DNA of 64,000 bases from the NCBI GenBank assembly GCA_958295855.1, contig OY282383.1, forward strand, positions 4,196,481 through 4,260,480, read 5' to 3'. Shown here one piece after another: positions 8,049 through 16,853 of this stretch. The position numbers and the translations under genes are program-made. The notes beneath the pieces are model-generated. The model ran no database searches. It was not told where the DNA came from and saw only the letters and a program-made list of their open reading frames with translations. Numbering within the stretch: position 1 is the first letter of the stretch; each line of letters begins with the position of its first letter. Source of the stretch: an uncultured Poribacteria bacterium. Lineage in GTDB: Bacteria; Poribacteria; WGA-4E; WGA-3G.

Positions 8049-8798
8049 ATGTTACGTGATATTCTCACAAACAAAGGCGTACTCGCGGCACTCGTTTTCT
8101 TTGTGCTAATCGTCGGCGGTACCCAACTCTATAGTTGGCATGTCCGACGTAGCACCAAAGCAGCAGAGGCGAGAATACAGCAGTTTGTACAACAGCTTGA
8201 AAACAAGAAAGAGCAGCACACCGCACAGCATGCTGGGGATGCCACAGAGACACCCGAACCCTCGGAAACATTCCTTGAAACCGATGACAAGCAACCGATG
8301 TCTGACGAGAAAGCGGAGGTGACAGATGAGAATTCCGAGGGTCTTGGCTCTGGGGAGGCTTTCTTACCAGACGATATGACGCTCGCAGACGAGGAAGAAA
8401 CCGCCGAGGTTCGCTTATCACCTCATGGCTTTGGGCCATACCCCGAAATACCAGAGGGCGCGCCGATAGGCGAATTTGACGAAAAGAACAGCGTCAACAG
8501 GGAACTGCTTCGCCGCGTTGCTGTAAAAAAATGGAACGAAGGTGAAAGATTCCTTGGCTCATCTATGAGCAACGGAAGAGTCTATCTACACTACCCAAAC
8601 ACTTTATACATAAAGTGGGGCGAACGAATAGACCCCCTTGATGGAACCGTTTACCGTCAAATCCGCAGGGCGAAGGGGGCAGGGGATGTAGAACTCACAC
8701 CTGAACAGATGGAGAGGGGAGAAATACCTCAAGGAATAAAAGTCATCGATTTTGATTCGGGGGGATTAGATCCCTATGAAGTTTTAGATTTACCTTAG
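8049..8798 (+). CDS. Signal-anchored acidic protein, function unknown
   Basis: 249 residues; ATG preceded by GGAGGTCCTGT. One N-terminal membrane helix (about 10-30) leads into a coiled-coil-like stretch (35-65) and an acidic Glu/Asp/Thr/Pro-rich linker. The C-terminal domain (about 125-249) contains GFGPYPEIPEGAPIGEF and VYLHYPNTLYIKWGE. The topology matches the 6631 protein (one helix, acidic linker, periplasmic domain) without clear sequence similarity. No family recognised. Probably the last gene of the sigma54-driven group, although the 150-base gap could contain its own promoter. Confidence 0.6.
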   Translation: MLRDILTNKGVLAALVFFVLIVGGTQLYSWHVRRSTKAAEARIQQFVQQLENKKEQHTAQHAGDATETPEPSETFLETDDKQPMSDEKAEVTDENSEGLGSGEAFLPDDMTLADEEETAEVRLSPHGFGPYPEIPEGAPIGEFDEKNSVNRELLRRVAVKKWNEGERFLGSSMSNGRVYLHYPNTLYIKWGERIDPLDGTVYRQIRRAKGAGDVELTPEQMERGEIPQGIKVIDFDSGGLDPYEVLDLP

Positions 8799-8802
8799 AT
8801 AG

Positions 8803-8903
8803 AACCCAGATGGGACACTAGAGTTTTACAAAGCGCGTAACTCCGCCTATCGTATCATCCCGTATGTCTATGGATATGTGTACGCAGAGATCCGCAGCGA
8901 GAA
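8803..8903 (+). pseudogene. Possible coding remnant (C-terminal fragment)
   Basis: Directly after the preceding gene, in another frame, an uninterrupted stretch reads NPDGTLEFYKARNSAYRII followed by PYVYGYVYAEIRSENYV. It looks like real protein, but has no start codon and is preceded by a stop at 8800-8802. It may be the tail of a related gene cut off by a frameshift or deletion. Its end abuts the convergent lipoprotein gene. Confidence 0.3.
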
Positions 8904-9476
8904 CTACGTCGCGGATGAACCAACTATCCCAAGTGGAAATATTACGGTTACTTTGCCATCTCTCATAGAGGCTCTGAATAGTTCAAGAAGTTCTTCCTCA
9001 CGCTTTTCAGGGAACGCATAGGACAAGCGGAGATATTCAGCGATGAGCGCATCGAAGGAGCTGATGTACTCAAAGTAGAACATGCCAAGTGTACCGTCTG
9101 CTAGCTTTTCAGCAAATGCAGCTTGGAGTTTCTCAAGGTTTTCCAACAAGATGGGCTCATCGAGGTTTTCTTGGCGATATATGTCCACCAAATCCACCCA
9201 CAATTCCTTTCTAAAACCGAGTTCTTCTTTGAAGATCTCTTCAGAGGCAATGAATACGGTAGAAAAATCGTCTGCTGCTTCTGCCTTTTGGTATGCTGCT
9301 ATGCGTCTTTCATTAACCCCTTCCATTGCCGCTCGCGCTTTTTCCAAAGCGTTCTGTGAAGGGGCAACAACTTCCATGATGGGTTCCTTCACAATTTCCA
9401 TCGCCGGTTGTTCACAACCGGTAAGCAGGGGTACTGCACCGAATATTAATGCAATCAGTAGCGTCATAAATTTCAA
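8904..9476 (-). CDS. Lipoprotein, function unknown
   Basis: 190 residues with a signal of type II: hydrophobic residues 4-17 and lipobox LTGC at 18-21. The mature part is helical and acidic (for example EKARAAMEGVNERRIAAYQ), without a recognised domain. The TTG start at 9476 is favoured because AAAGGAG lies 8 bases upstream; the ATG three codons later would be too far from it. Stand-alone gene, convergent with the preceding anchored-protein gene. Confidence 0.65.
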   Translation of the reverse strand: MKFMTLLIALIFGAVPLLTGCEQPAMEIVKEPIMEVVAPSQNALEKARAAMEGVNERRIAAYQKAEAADDFSTVFIASEEIFKEELGFRKELWVDLVDIYRQENLDEPILLENLEKLQAAFAEKLADGTLGMFYFEYISSFDALIAEYLRLSYAFPEKREEELLELFRASMRDGKVTVIFPLGIVGSSAT

Positions 9477-9539
9477 ATTTTGACTCCTTTCTCATACCAG
9501 ATTAACTGCGATTTGTGTTGTTTTTGTGCTGTGGAGGTC

Positions 9540-9639
9540 GGGCAGCGACAAGACGCTGCCCTTACACTCCAAGGGGTTTGGCGGAGACAGGACTCCGGCC
9601 TTACGCTTCAAGAAGGTGGGCGAAGACAGGGTTCTTCCC
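9540..9639. repeat. Array of three REP-like hairpins with changing arms
   Basis: Three hairpins at 9540-9561, 9580-9600 and 9618-9639, about 39 bp apart. The arms differ (GGGCAGCG/CGCTGCCC; GGCGGAG/CTCCGGCC; GGGCGAA/TTCTTCCC). Each has an ACAAGA or ACAGG-type loop and a trailing CTTAC/CCTTAC. Arms change on both sides together while the loop stays the same, which suggests selection for the fold. The rest of 9477-9674 has no gene. Confidence 0.6.
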
Positions 9640-9674
9640 TTACATGCCCTCTTTTCCCGCTCGGCACGGCAAGG

Positions 9675-11573
9675 TTAAAAAACCCACACTGCCATCTGCC
9701 CCGCACCGCGGTTGCACCAGGCATAATACGGAATCGCTGTAACGTCCGTTCGCTTTAAGTTTGGTTTTGCATGCAGGTAGAGGTTGTTTCCCCAATCGGA
9801 GGCGTTAAGTACTGTGCCTGCACCACGGATAAGCGTGACACCGCCCAGTAGTTCGTTGTGAAACGCTGCTTCTAAACTTGCATCATCTGCCAGCGACAAC
9901 GTCTGGAAAACACCATCGGGATTGTCGACATCCTCAAAACAGTAGACCAGCGGCCCACGGCGTAAAGCAAACCGTCCGAGATTTTCTTTGATAAGTGGAT
10001 GCGCATAAACCCGCTCAATCGGCATAGCGAGTGCCAATTCCACCGTATCGCCAGTATGCCAGTGTCGTTCAATTGAGAGGTACCCGTTGGAATTCACATG
10101 TGGCTTGTAGGCTTCGCCGTTGACGTGTGCTTCAAACTCGTCACACCAACTCGGAATCCGCAAATTTAACGCGAATGTTACAGGCGTTTCCGGAGTTACC
10201 GTTATCTTGACATCCCCCTCCCACGGATAATCGGTTTCCTGTGTCAATTTCAGAGAGACATCCCCTGCTACAGTCGCGGCGGCGGTACCGCCAACATAGA
10301 GGTTAACCCATAAATCTTTTTCACCGTGGGCGTAGATATACTGTCCGACAGAGGCGAGGAGTCGAGCGATATTCGGTGGGCAACATGCGCAGCCAAACCA
10401 CTCATGCCGATGCTTACCGCCGTGGCTTGCCAACGGATTCTGATAGAAGAATCCCCTGCCATCAAGCGAAATCCCGGAGAGCGCGCCGTTGTAGAGTGCT
10501 GTCTCCAACACATCCACGAAGCGCGACTCGCCGTACAACAAGAACATCCGATGTGCCCAAAATATCAACCCGATCGAAGCACACGTCTCAGCATAAGCAG
10601 AAACATTTGGCAATTCATAATCGGTCGTGAATCCTTCATTATGCCCAGACGGTCCAACGCCACCAGTCACATACAATCGCTTCTCCGTAACATTTCGCCA
10701 GAGCAATTCTAGTGCGTCGCTAATTGACGAGTCACCAGTTTCATAAGCGATGTCAGCGGCACCGCTGTAGAGATACATTGCGCGTACTGCATGCCCGACA
10801 CATTCTGTCTGTTCCTGTATCGGAAGATGTGCCTGTGCATATTTCCCCTCAAACTTCCCATCGCGCGTGAAGTGGTGCTGATACGCGCCGAGCCCGCCGG
10901 GCAAATCAGGCGTTTCCAATTCCTTCTCAAAAATTGAGGGAGAGTGTCCTCGCCGAGTGACAAAATACTCTGCAAGGGCCATGTAGCGAGCCTCGCCTGT
11001 CACGCGCGCCAACTTCACAAGTGCGAGCTCAATCCCTTCATGCCCCGGAAGTCCGTCGCGCTTGCCATGTCCAAAAGTGCTTTCAATGAGAGCGGCAAAC
11101 CGACATGCAACGTCTAATAGGGTGTGTTTCCCTGTCGCTTGATAGTGTGCTACTGCTGCTTCAAACAGATGCCCCGCGCAGTACAACTCGTGCATCATGC
11201 CAAGGTTCTGCCATTTTTTGTCTGGTTCAACCAGCGTGAAATAGGTATTCAGATAGCCCTCTGCCTGTTGACTCGCGGCAATTTTAGCGATAACTTCATC
11301 AAGTTCCGCTTCCCACTGCGGATGCGGATGCGTCCACAGCGTATACGATGCCGCCTCCACCCATTTGTGGACATCCGAATCGTTAAAAAAGATGCCTTCA
11401 AATTTACCAGCCATCAAGCCTGCTGCTTTCGCGAAATTATCAATCCTGCCTGTTGACCGGCACTGCGCCAGTTCATGCGGAATAGTTGTCTCCGAATTCG
11501 TCCGCTGCCGAGGTGCCCAAAACCGGTCGGCAATAGTGACAGCGGTAAACGGAAGTGGTTTTAAAACGGACAC
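9675..11573 (-). CDS. GH127 beta-L-arabinofuranosidase-type glycoside hydrolase
   Basis: 632 residues, the normal length of DUF1680/GH127 enzymes such as Bifidobacterium HypBA1, which release terminal beta-L-arabinofuranose from plant-type glycans. The catalytic set is visible: general acid/base Glu313 (HNEGF), zinc ligands Glu329 and Cys331 (AETC, 16 residues later as in HypBA1), and the cysteine pair 397-398 in CACCPPN, where Cys397 would be nucleophile. An (alpha/alpha)6 domain is followed by beta-sandwich segments. There is no signal peptide, so it is probably cytoplasmic. GTG start at 11573 with AAGGAGA upstream. Substrate may differ from plant arabinan. Confidence 0.88.
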   Translation of the reverse strand: MSVLKPLPFTAVTIADRFWAPRQRTNSETTIPHELAQCRSTGRIDNFAKAAGLMAGKFEGIFFNDSDVHKWVEAASYTLWTHPHPQWEAELDEVIAKIAASQQAEGYLNTYFTLVEPDKKWQNLGMMHELYCAGHLFEAAVAHYQATGKHTLLDVACRFAALIESTFGHGKRDGLPGHEGIELALVKLARVTGEARYMALAEYFVTRRGHSPSIFEKELETPDLPGGLGAYQHHFTRDGKFEGKYAQAHLPIQEQTECVGHAVRAMYLYSGAADIAYETGDSSISDALELLWRNVTEKRLYVTGGVGPSGHNEGFTTDYELPNVSAYAETCASIGLIFWAHRMFLLYGESRFVDVLETALYNGALSGISLDGRGFFYQNPLASHGGKHRHEWFGCACCPPNIARLLASVGQYIYAHGEKDLWVNLYVGGTAAATVAGDVSLKLTQETDYPWEGDVKITVTPETPVTFALNLRIPSWCDEFEAHVNGEAYKPHVNSNGYLSIERHWHTGDTVELALAMPIERVYAHPLIKENLGRFALRRGPLVYCFEDVDNPDGVFQTLSLADDASLEAAFHNELLGGVTLIRGAGTVLNASDWGNNLYLHAKPNLKRTDVTAIPYYAWCNRGAGQMAVWVF

Positions 11574-11598
11574 GCGCGTATCTCCTTATACTTGTAAG

Positions 11599-11618
11599 GG
11601 CGGAGCTTTGTCTCCGCC
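11599..11618. repeat. REP-like hairpin
   Basis: GGCGGAG-CTTTGT-CTCCGCC between two minus-strand genes. Read on the minus strand it matches the hairpins at 9540-9639 (arm, ACAAAG loop, arm, then CTTAC). It may act as a terminator or RNA-stability element, but no T-run follows. Confidence 0.6.
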
Positions 11619-11630
11619 TATCTTTTGCTG

Positions 11631-12257
11631 TTAGCGGCTTCTTACGCTAATCCCTTCGTACGCTGCTGCGGGCAGGTATTTACTCAGCACCGCCCGAACC
11701 CTCGCCTCCGTAAGCTGCTGTGGTGTAATTAAGGCACATTGGTTACGCGAACCCGTACCCCAATACGTCTCAAAATCCTCGTCGCTAACCCGCTGCTCAG
11801 CAAAATTGTTTGGATTTTGAAGAAATATATCACTTGACACGTGGTTGTAGCGAACAACTGGCAACATTTCCAGATTCCGCCCTTGGAATTGGATAACCAC
11901 AATAGGTGCCCATCCGTGTGCGATAAATGCCTTCAGCACATCCAATGAACAGTTGGAGACAATAGCGATATTATCCACTTTTCCGCGCGTTGTTGCATAC
12001 AGATCGTTAATCGCGCCCCTACGCACAGGGCCAACCTCTTTGAATACATTCCTCACATAGGGCATCTTTCGCAAATCGACTCTCCCGCCTGAGGGTAAGT
12101 TCGCTTGGCTCGTCATTGATTGCGTCCCGCTTTTCGATTTTTCGGCAGATGCTGGGACTTCCGCTATAGATGGGAACATGCCGCTTTGGGGTGGTGGCCC
12201 GCAGCTTATCACCAAAAGTGCTAATACGAAAATTGAAAAAACCGAATAGTTCTTCAT
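11631..12257 (-). CDS. Lipoprotein, possibly C39-like papain fold
   Basis: 208 residues; lipobox VISC near residues 16-19, followed by a Pro/Ser-rich spacer. The C-terminal ~140 residues contain NCSLDVLKAFIAHGWAPIVV, then VVRYNHVSSDIFLQNPN. This order (Cys, then a buried helix, then a central strand and His) resembles peptidase C39-like domains, where a Cys-His pair is catalytic. I am not sure of this. ATG at 12257 has AAGGAG upstream. It lies upstream of the GH127 gene on the same strand. Confidence 0.55.
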   Translation of the reverse strand: MKNYSVFSIFVLALLVISCGPPPQSGMFPSIAEVPASAEKSKSGTQSMTSQANLPSGGRVDLRKMPYVRNVFKEVGPVRRGAINDLYATTRGKVDNIAIVSNCSLDVLKAFIAHGWAPIVVIQFQGRNLEMLPVVRYNHVSSDIFLQNPNNFAEQRVSDEDFETYWGTGSRNQCALITPQQLTEARVRAVLSKYLPAAAYEGISVRSR

Positions 12258-12324
12258 CGTTTCACTCCTTATCGTGTTTGGGAATTTTCGCCCTGTTCAT
12301 TCTCTCTCTAGCCATACAACAAAC

Positions 12325-13344
12325 TTAATCTATCCGAACCTCAACTTCCCGTTTTTCCTTCCATGATTGCACAATTGCTTCCGTAATCCGCAGTGCTTGT
12401 AAGCCGTCTCTCCCGGTCGGCGCGGGTGCCCGGTCGTCCAGTAAATCATCAACTAAGGCAGCCATTCGCAGGGCAAATGTTCCATCAAACGCCAATTGCT
12501 CCTCCCGAAAAATAGAGGGCCGGTATTCTTCGACTACCTGGTTGTGCCGTTTCATCAAGGTGGCGCGCGTCAGCACATTATCGACGACGATTTCACCATC
12601 GGAACCGCAGATTTCCAAGCGTTCGATCGGATGGATAAAATCGCTATCCCAACTCGCCATCAGCGTTGCGACTGCTTCTGTCTCATAGCGGAGTGAAATC
12701 GCCATGCTGGTGTAACAGGCATCTTCGCCTTCGCGCGCCTCATGTTTCCGAGGTTTTGCCATTTGTGCACAAACGGCCACAACTTCACCGCCGAACCATC
12801 GGAGGAGATCAATTGCGTGCGTCTCTAGTTCATAGAGCAGGTAGTACTCACCCTTCCAGGTTGATGCGGGCCCGCCTTGCGACAACTTCATATCCAGATA
12901 ATAGGTTTGCCCGATAACACCTGCGTCAAACCACTTCCGCGCTTGGACGTAACCTGGTGCGAACCGGCGGTTGTAATCTATTGCGAGGTGTACGCCCTTC
13001 TCTTCTGCCTTCGCAACCATCTTTTCCGCTTCATCAATATAAAGCGACAGCGGCTTCTCGGAGATGACATGTTTGCTCGCTTCAAGGCATTCCATCACCG
13101 GCTCAAAGTGCAAATGGTCGGCTGTCACAACGTCCACAAGGTCGCACTCTTCATTCGCGAGCATCTCTTGAACGGAGGGATACCACTTGGCGATGCCGAG
13201 TGCTTCGGCACGTGCTCGCGCTTTGGCAGTATCTATATCGCACACTGCCACCAATTCCGCCCCCGGATGCTGGAGATAGCCCTGTTGGTGCCGATAGCCG
13301 ATGCCGCCGCAACCAACTGCTGCAACTTTCAGTTTTCCTGCCAT
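12325..13344 (-). CDS. Gfo/Idh/MocA family oxidoreductase
   Basis: 339 residues from the ATG at 13344, which has AAAGGAG at good spacing; the longer upstream reading has no ribosome site. The N-terminal Rossmann fold starts with VAAVGCGGIGYRHQQGY (NAD(P)-binding GxGxxG). EKPLSLYIDEAE is the conserved EKP motif, whose lysine usually takes part in catalysis. A C-terminal alpha/beta domain binds the substrate, usually a sugar, inositol or sugar acid. Substrate unknown. Divergent from cysC. Confidence 0.85.
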   Translation of the reverse strand: MAGKLKVAAVGCGGIGYRHQQGYLQHPGAELVAVCDIDTAKARARAEALGIAKWYPSVQEMLANEECDLVDVVTADHLHFEPVMECLEASKHVISEKPLSLYIDEAEKMVAKAEEKGVHLAIDYNRRFAPGYVQARKWFDAGVIGQTYYLDMKLSQGGPASTWKGEYYLLYELETHAIDLLRWFGGEVVAVCAQMAKPRKHEAREGEDACYTSMAISLRYETEAVATLMASWDSDFIHPIERLEICGSDGEIVVDNVLTRATLMKRHNQVVEEYRPSIFREEQLAFDGTFALRMAALVDDLLDDRAPAPTGRDGLQALRITEAIVQSWKEKREVEVRID

Positions 13345-13440
13345 AATTGTATGCTCCTTTGGTGCAAGAGAGTTTCGTTCGTTCGATTCCCAAATCAAAT
13401 CCCCAGATCTAAGTCCTTGCATTTTCTGCCCTATTGTCAT

Positions 13441-13469
13441 ATAATAAACTATGCACAGAAAAATAGCAA
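13441..13469 (-). promoter_or_regulatory. Sigma70 promoter for the oxidoreductase gene
   Basis: On the minus strand TTGCTA (13469-13464), 17 bases, TATTAT (13446-13441). The start of transcription would be near 13434, about 90 bases before the ATG. Confidence 0.5.
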
Positions 13470-13498
13470 GTGAAAACCGAATACCTTTGAAAAAACAG

Positions 13499-13528
13499 TT
13501 GACATTACCCAATACCATCGCGTATAAT
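13499..13528 (+). promoter_or_regulatory. Sigma70 promoter for cysC
   Basis: TTGACA (13499-13504), 18 bases, TATAAT (13523-13528). Predicted start near 13535. It is divergent from the oxidoreductase promoter at 13441-13469. Confidence 0.7.
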
Positions 13529-13604
13529 AATAATGTAGTAAAATATGATGGTAAAGGTACGCGCTGAAAGCCTTAATTTTTTAAAATTCACGAGGAACAA
13601 TCGA

Positions 13605-14222
13605 TTGGCACAACAGAAAGCAACCAATATTACGTGGCATCAGGCGATTGTCACTGTGCAAGATAGAGAAGCATTGCTCAACCAGAAAGGCTGTGTCATC
13701 TGGTTTACCGGGCTCTCCGGCTCTGGAAAATCAACGTTAGCAAACGCAGTCGAGCAGTTGTTGCACCAGCGGAAGCACCATACCTATGTCCTAGATGGCG
13801 ACAATGTGCGCCATGGACTGAACAGAAACTTAGGCTTCTCCCCTGCCGACCGGGAGGAAAACATTCGCCGCATCGGAGAAGTGTCAAAACTCTTTACAGA
13901 TGCCGGTACCGTCGTCATGACAGCGTTCATTTCGCCCTACCGCGCAGACCGGGAGCAGGCGAGAGCTCTCATTGCTGAAGACCGGTTTGTTGAAGTTTTC
14001 GTTGAATGCCCGCTTGATGTCTGTGAGGAACGCGATACGAAGGGCTTGTACAAGAAAGCGCGTGCTGGAGAAATTAAGGAATTTACGGGTATCAGCGCAC
14101 CCTACGAACCGCCGCTGCACCCAGAGGTTACTGTGAACACTGCTGAGTTATCTCTTGAAGAATGCGCGCAGAAAGTTGTCTCGTTTCTTGAGAAAACTGA
14201 CTTAGTGCCCACAGAAAATTAG
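13605..14222 (+). CDS. cysC: Adenylylsulfate kinase (APS kinase)
   Basis: Phosphorylates adenosine 5'-phosphosulfate with ATP to give PAPS, for sulfate assimilation or sulfation. P-loop GLSGSGKST near residues 36-44, then DGDNVRHGLNRNLGFS and FISPYRADREQAR, all typical of CysC; about 205 residues, the standard length. I choose the TTG at 13605 because CGAGGA precedes it and the product then begins like other CysC proteins (WHQ shortly after the start). ATG at 13545 would add 20 atypical residues and start only about 10 bases after the predicted transcription start. No sulfurylase or PAPS reductase lies nearby, so PAPS could serve sulfotransferases. Confidence 0.92.
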   Translation: MAQQKATNITWHQAIVTVQDREALLNQKGCVIWFTGLSGSGKSTLANAVEQLLHQRKHHTYVLDGDNVRHGLNRNLGFSPADREENIRRIGEVSKLFTDAGTVVMTAFISPYRADREQARALIAEDRFVEVFVECPLDVCEERDTKGLYKKARAGEIKEFTGISAPYEPPLHPEVTVNTAELSLEECAQKVVSFLEKTDLVPTEN

Positions 14223-14358
14223 GAACGCATACGGGCGAGCACTGTGGCATTGAAGAAATACAGCCATCTGCTCCGCTCACAAATGGCACCAGACGCGGTT
14301 GTCAAGAACGGCGCACAATGGGCACGCCTTGAATTTCAGTGAAGACAAAAAGGACACC

Positions 14359-15312
14359 ATGAAACTGATTCAATTTCATCTACCCAACTTAGGCAAGCGA
14401 GTCGGGATTGTCACCCGCGAAAACGAAGTGATTGACGTAACCAGCGACGAATCACCGGGGGTGTTAGAGGTGCTGCAACTCGCCTATCGAGAACGCGTAA
14501 GTCTCGGTGTGCTACTTGCGGATATCCAGGAACAGGTCTCCACACCTGCCCCAATGCGATTTTCGCCTGTTCCCGGGGTTGAACCCGCATCAACCAAAGA
14601 TGATGGACTGATGTTTGAGAAATTGGATGTCGCCCCTGATGAAAACGTCCCGCATCTCTTACCGCCCATCGATGCACCGGAGGTGTGGGGATGCGGCGTT
14701 ACCTATAAACGCAGTGCCGACATGCGCGACGACGATAGTGAGCAGGATATCTATAGCCGCGTTTATCACGCCGACCGGCCTGAGATATTCTTCAAAGCGA
14801 CACCCGCACGGTGTGTAGGCCCTAACGGCTTTATCGGTATCCGCAGCGACTCCGCGCTCACCGCAACCGAACCGGAACTCGCCTACATCCTCGGCGGCGA
14901 CGGTGACATTGTCGGATACACCCTCTGCAACGATGTTTCCGCATGGGATATTGAACGTGAAAACCCGCTCTATCTGCCGCAATCCAAAGTCTTTTATGGG
15001 TGCTGTGCCCTTGGGCCCATGTTTGTCACCCCCTCCGAAGTTGATAACCCTTACGAGCTGGACATGCACTGTACTGTCACGCGGGATGAAGCGGTTATCT
15101 ACGCCGGCGAAGTGAACACCTCTCAAATTAATTGGAAGTTTGAACAACTTACCGAATTCTTGATGCGAGATAACCCCGTACCGCTTGGCACTGTTGTTTC
15201 TACCGGCACAGGCATCCTCGTACCGAACGATTTGCCGCTTGCAGCCGGCGATATCGTCCGAATCGAAATTGACGGGTTCGGCACGCTGTCGAATCCTGTG
15301 AGGCAACTATAG
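14359..15312 (+). CDS. Fumarylacetoacetate-hydrolase family protein (2-keto-3-deoxy-sugar-acid dehydratase-like)
   Basis: 317 residues from ATG 14359, which follows AAAAAGGACACC; the 20 residues upstream look non-coding. The middle (APEVWGCGVTYKRSADM, then FFKATPARCVGP, ATEPELAYIL and GYTLCNDVSAWDIE) resembles the FAH catalytic domain, most like 2-keto-3-deoxy-D-arabinonate dehydratase. The acidic residues in EPELA would bind Mg2+. Together with the next gene it may degrade a sugar acid or hydroxy-amino acid; this is inference. Confidence 0.8.
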   Translation: MKLIQFHLPNLGKRVGIVTRENEVIDVTSDESPGVLEVLQLAYRERVSLGVLLADIQEQVSTPAPMRFSPVPGVEPASTKDDGLMFEKLDVAPDENVPHLLPPIDAPEVWGCGVTYKRSADMRDDDSEQDIYSRVYHADRPEIFFKATPARCVGPNGFIGIRSDSALTATEPELAYILGGDGDIVGYTLCNDVSAWDIERENPLYLPQSKVFYGCCALGPMFVTPSEVDNPYELDMHCTVTRDEAVIYAGEVNTSQINWKFEQLTEFLMRDNPVPLGTVVSTGTGILVPNDLPLAAGDIVRIEIDGFGTLSNPVRQL

Positions 15313-15323
15313 GAGGCGCGCCG

Positions 15324-16430
15324 ATGCGAAACCACGCACCTTTCATCGGGATGCACAAAACCGAATTGGATACCCCGGCACTGCTAATTGATTTGGATAA
15401 AATGGAAGCTAATATCCAGACAATGGCGAATTACTTCACGAATATCAGTGTAGGGCTCAGACCGCATGTCAAAACGCACAAAACGCCGATTATCGCCCAT
15501 AAACAGATTGCCGCAGGGGCAATCGGCGTGACCTGCGCGAAACTGGGTGAGGCAGAAGCTGTCATTCACGCCGGCATCCGAGATGTACTGATTGCCAATC
15601 AGGTAGTCGGCACACAAAAAGTTGCTCGGCTCATCAATCTCGCTAAGCATGCTGAGATTATGGTGGCGGTGGATAATCCTCAAAATGTGCAAGCGATTTC
15701 CGAGGCGGCATCCACAAAAGGCGTAAGCGTCAGAATCCTGGTCGAAGTCAACATCGGCATGAACCGGTGTGGTGTTGAACCCGGGCAACCGACGCTGGCA
15801 TTGGCACAGCACATCCTTCAAAGTCCCAACCTGAAATTTGAGGGATTAATGGGCTATGAGGGACATACCGTCTCAAAACCAGACCTCGCTGAGCGCGATA
15901 CCGCCACCCGCGAAGCTGTACAACGCTTGGTTGACGCGAAACACTACCTCGAAAAGCACGGCGTAGAGGTTGCCATTATGAGCGGCGGTGGCACCGGCAC
16001 CTTTAATATCACGGGAAGCATCCCCGAAATGACCGAGGTGCAGGCAGGCTCATACATCTTCATGGATTCAACCTACCACAACGTTGAAGGGGTTGGAGAG
16101 CAGTTTGGCTGCGCATTGTCGGTTTTGGCAACCGTTGTGAGTCGTCCGCAACCGAATCGCATCGTAGTGGATACCGGCCTGAAAGTGCTTGCCAAAGAGT
16201 TCGGTATTCCGCAACCGACCGGTGTCGCAGGGTTAGAGATGACAGGCTTGTCCGAAGAGCATGGGAAAATAGAGGCAGATACAAACGTCACCCTCACACC
16301 GGGGGATAAACTTGAAATTTTACCCACACACTGTTGTACGACTGTTAACCTCCACGACAGATATTACGGCATCCGCAACGGGATTGTCGAATCTGTGTGG
16401 GACATCGCCGCGAGAGGAAAGGCACAATAA
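15324..16430 (+). CDS. DSD1/D-threonine-aldolase-like PLP enzyme
   Basis: 368 residues. The N-terminal alanine-racemase-type barrel has the PLP lysine in LRPHVKTHKTP. The C-terminal domain carries LPTHCCTTVNLHD, whose His and Cys match the metal ligands of eukaryotic-type D-serine dehydratase and D-threonine aldolase. Family members cleave or dehydrate D-3-hydroxyamino acids using PLP and a divalent metal. ATG at 15324 follows TAGGAGGCGCGCCG, 12 bases after the preceding stop, so the two genes form an operon. An alternative start is ATG 15351. Confidence 0.85.
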   Translation: MRNHAPFIGMHKTELDTPALLIDLDKMEANIQTMANYFTNISVGLRPHVKTHKTPIIAHKQIAAGAIGVTCAKLGEAEAVIHAGIRDVLIANQVVGTQKVARLINLAKHAEIMVAVDNPQNVQAISEAASTKGVSVRILVEVNIGMNRCGVEPGQPTLALAQHILQSPNLKFEGLMGYEGHTVSKPDLAERDTATREAVQRLVDAKHYLEKHGVEVAIMSGGGTGTFNITGSIPEMTEVQAGSYIFMDSTYHNVEGVGEQFGCALSVLATVVSRPQPNRIVVDTGLKVLAKEFGIPQPTGVAGLEMTGLSEEHGKIEADTNVTLTPGDKLEILPTHCCTTVNLHDRYYGIRNGIVESVWDIAARGKAQ

Positions 16431-16440
16431 GGAGAATCTA

Positions 16441-16761
16441 ATGATTGCAACAACCACCCACAATATTGAAGGCAGACAGATTAGTCAGTACCTAGGGCTT
16501 GTTACAGGTGAAGCCATTATGGGCGCGAATGTGTTTCGAGATTTTCTCGCAGGGCTCACCGATTTCGTCGGCGGGCGTTCAGGCACCTACGAAAGCAAAC
16601 TTGTGGATGCGCGTGAAACCGCCATCCAAGAGATGCTGGAACTCGCCCAACAGCAGGGCGCAAACGCTGTCGTTGGTATTGACATCGACTATCAGGTACT
16701 TGGTGCCAATAACGGCATGTTGATGGTGACTGCAAGCGGGACTGCTGTTAAAATTACGTGA
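16441..16761 (+). CDS. YbjQ/UPF0145 family protein
   Basis: 106 residues, the full length of this family. ATG at 16441 with AAGGAG 6 bases upstream, 11 bases after the preceding stop; the longer upstream reading overlaps the previous gene and is not used. Typical YbjQ features: an early GEAIMGANVFRDFLAG, then GGRSGTYESKLVDARETA and ANAVVGIDIDYQVLG, forming a pentameric beta-barrel-like fold. Function is not firmly known; sometimes labelled heavy-metal-binding. Confidence 0.88.
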   Translation: MIATTTHNIEGRQISQYLGLVTGEAIMGANVFRDFLAGLTDFVGGRSGTYESKLVDARETAIQEMLELAQQQGANAVVGIDIDYQVLGANNGMLMVTASGTAVKIT

Positions 16762-16853
16762 GTTCGCCATAAGGATATATGTAGGTTGGATTGAACGAGA
16801 AACAGCTTAAGCCATCCATCCAACTACTCGAAAAAACATCAGAGGAAATACCA

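Noticed and set aside
9480..9758. 92-residue ORF overlapping the GH127 gene end
   Set aside because: It is made from the three hairpin repeats and overlaps the true gene on the other strand.
12877..13473. 198-residue plus-strand ORF
   Set aside because: Antisense shadow of the Gfo/Idh/MocA gene; no ribosome site or recognisable protein pattern.
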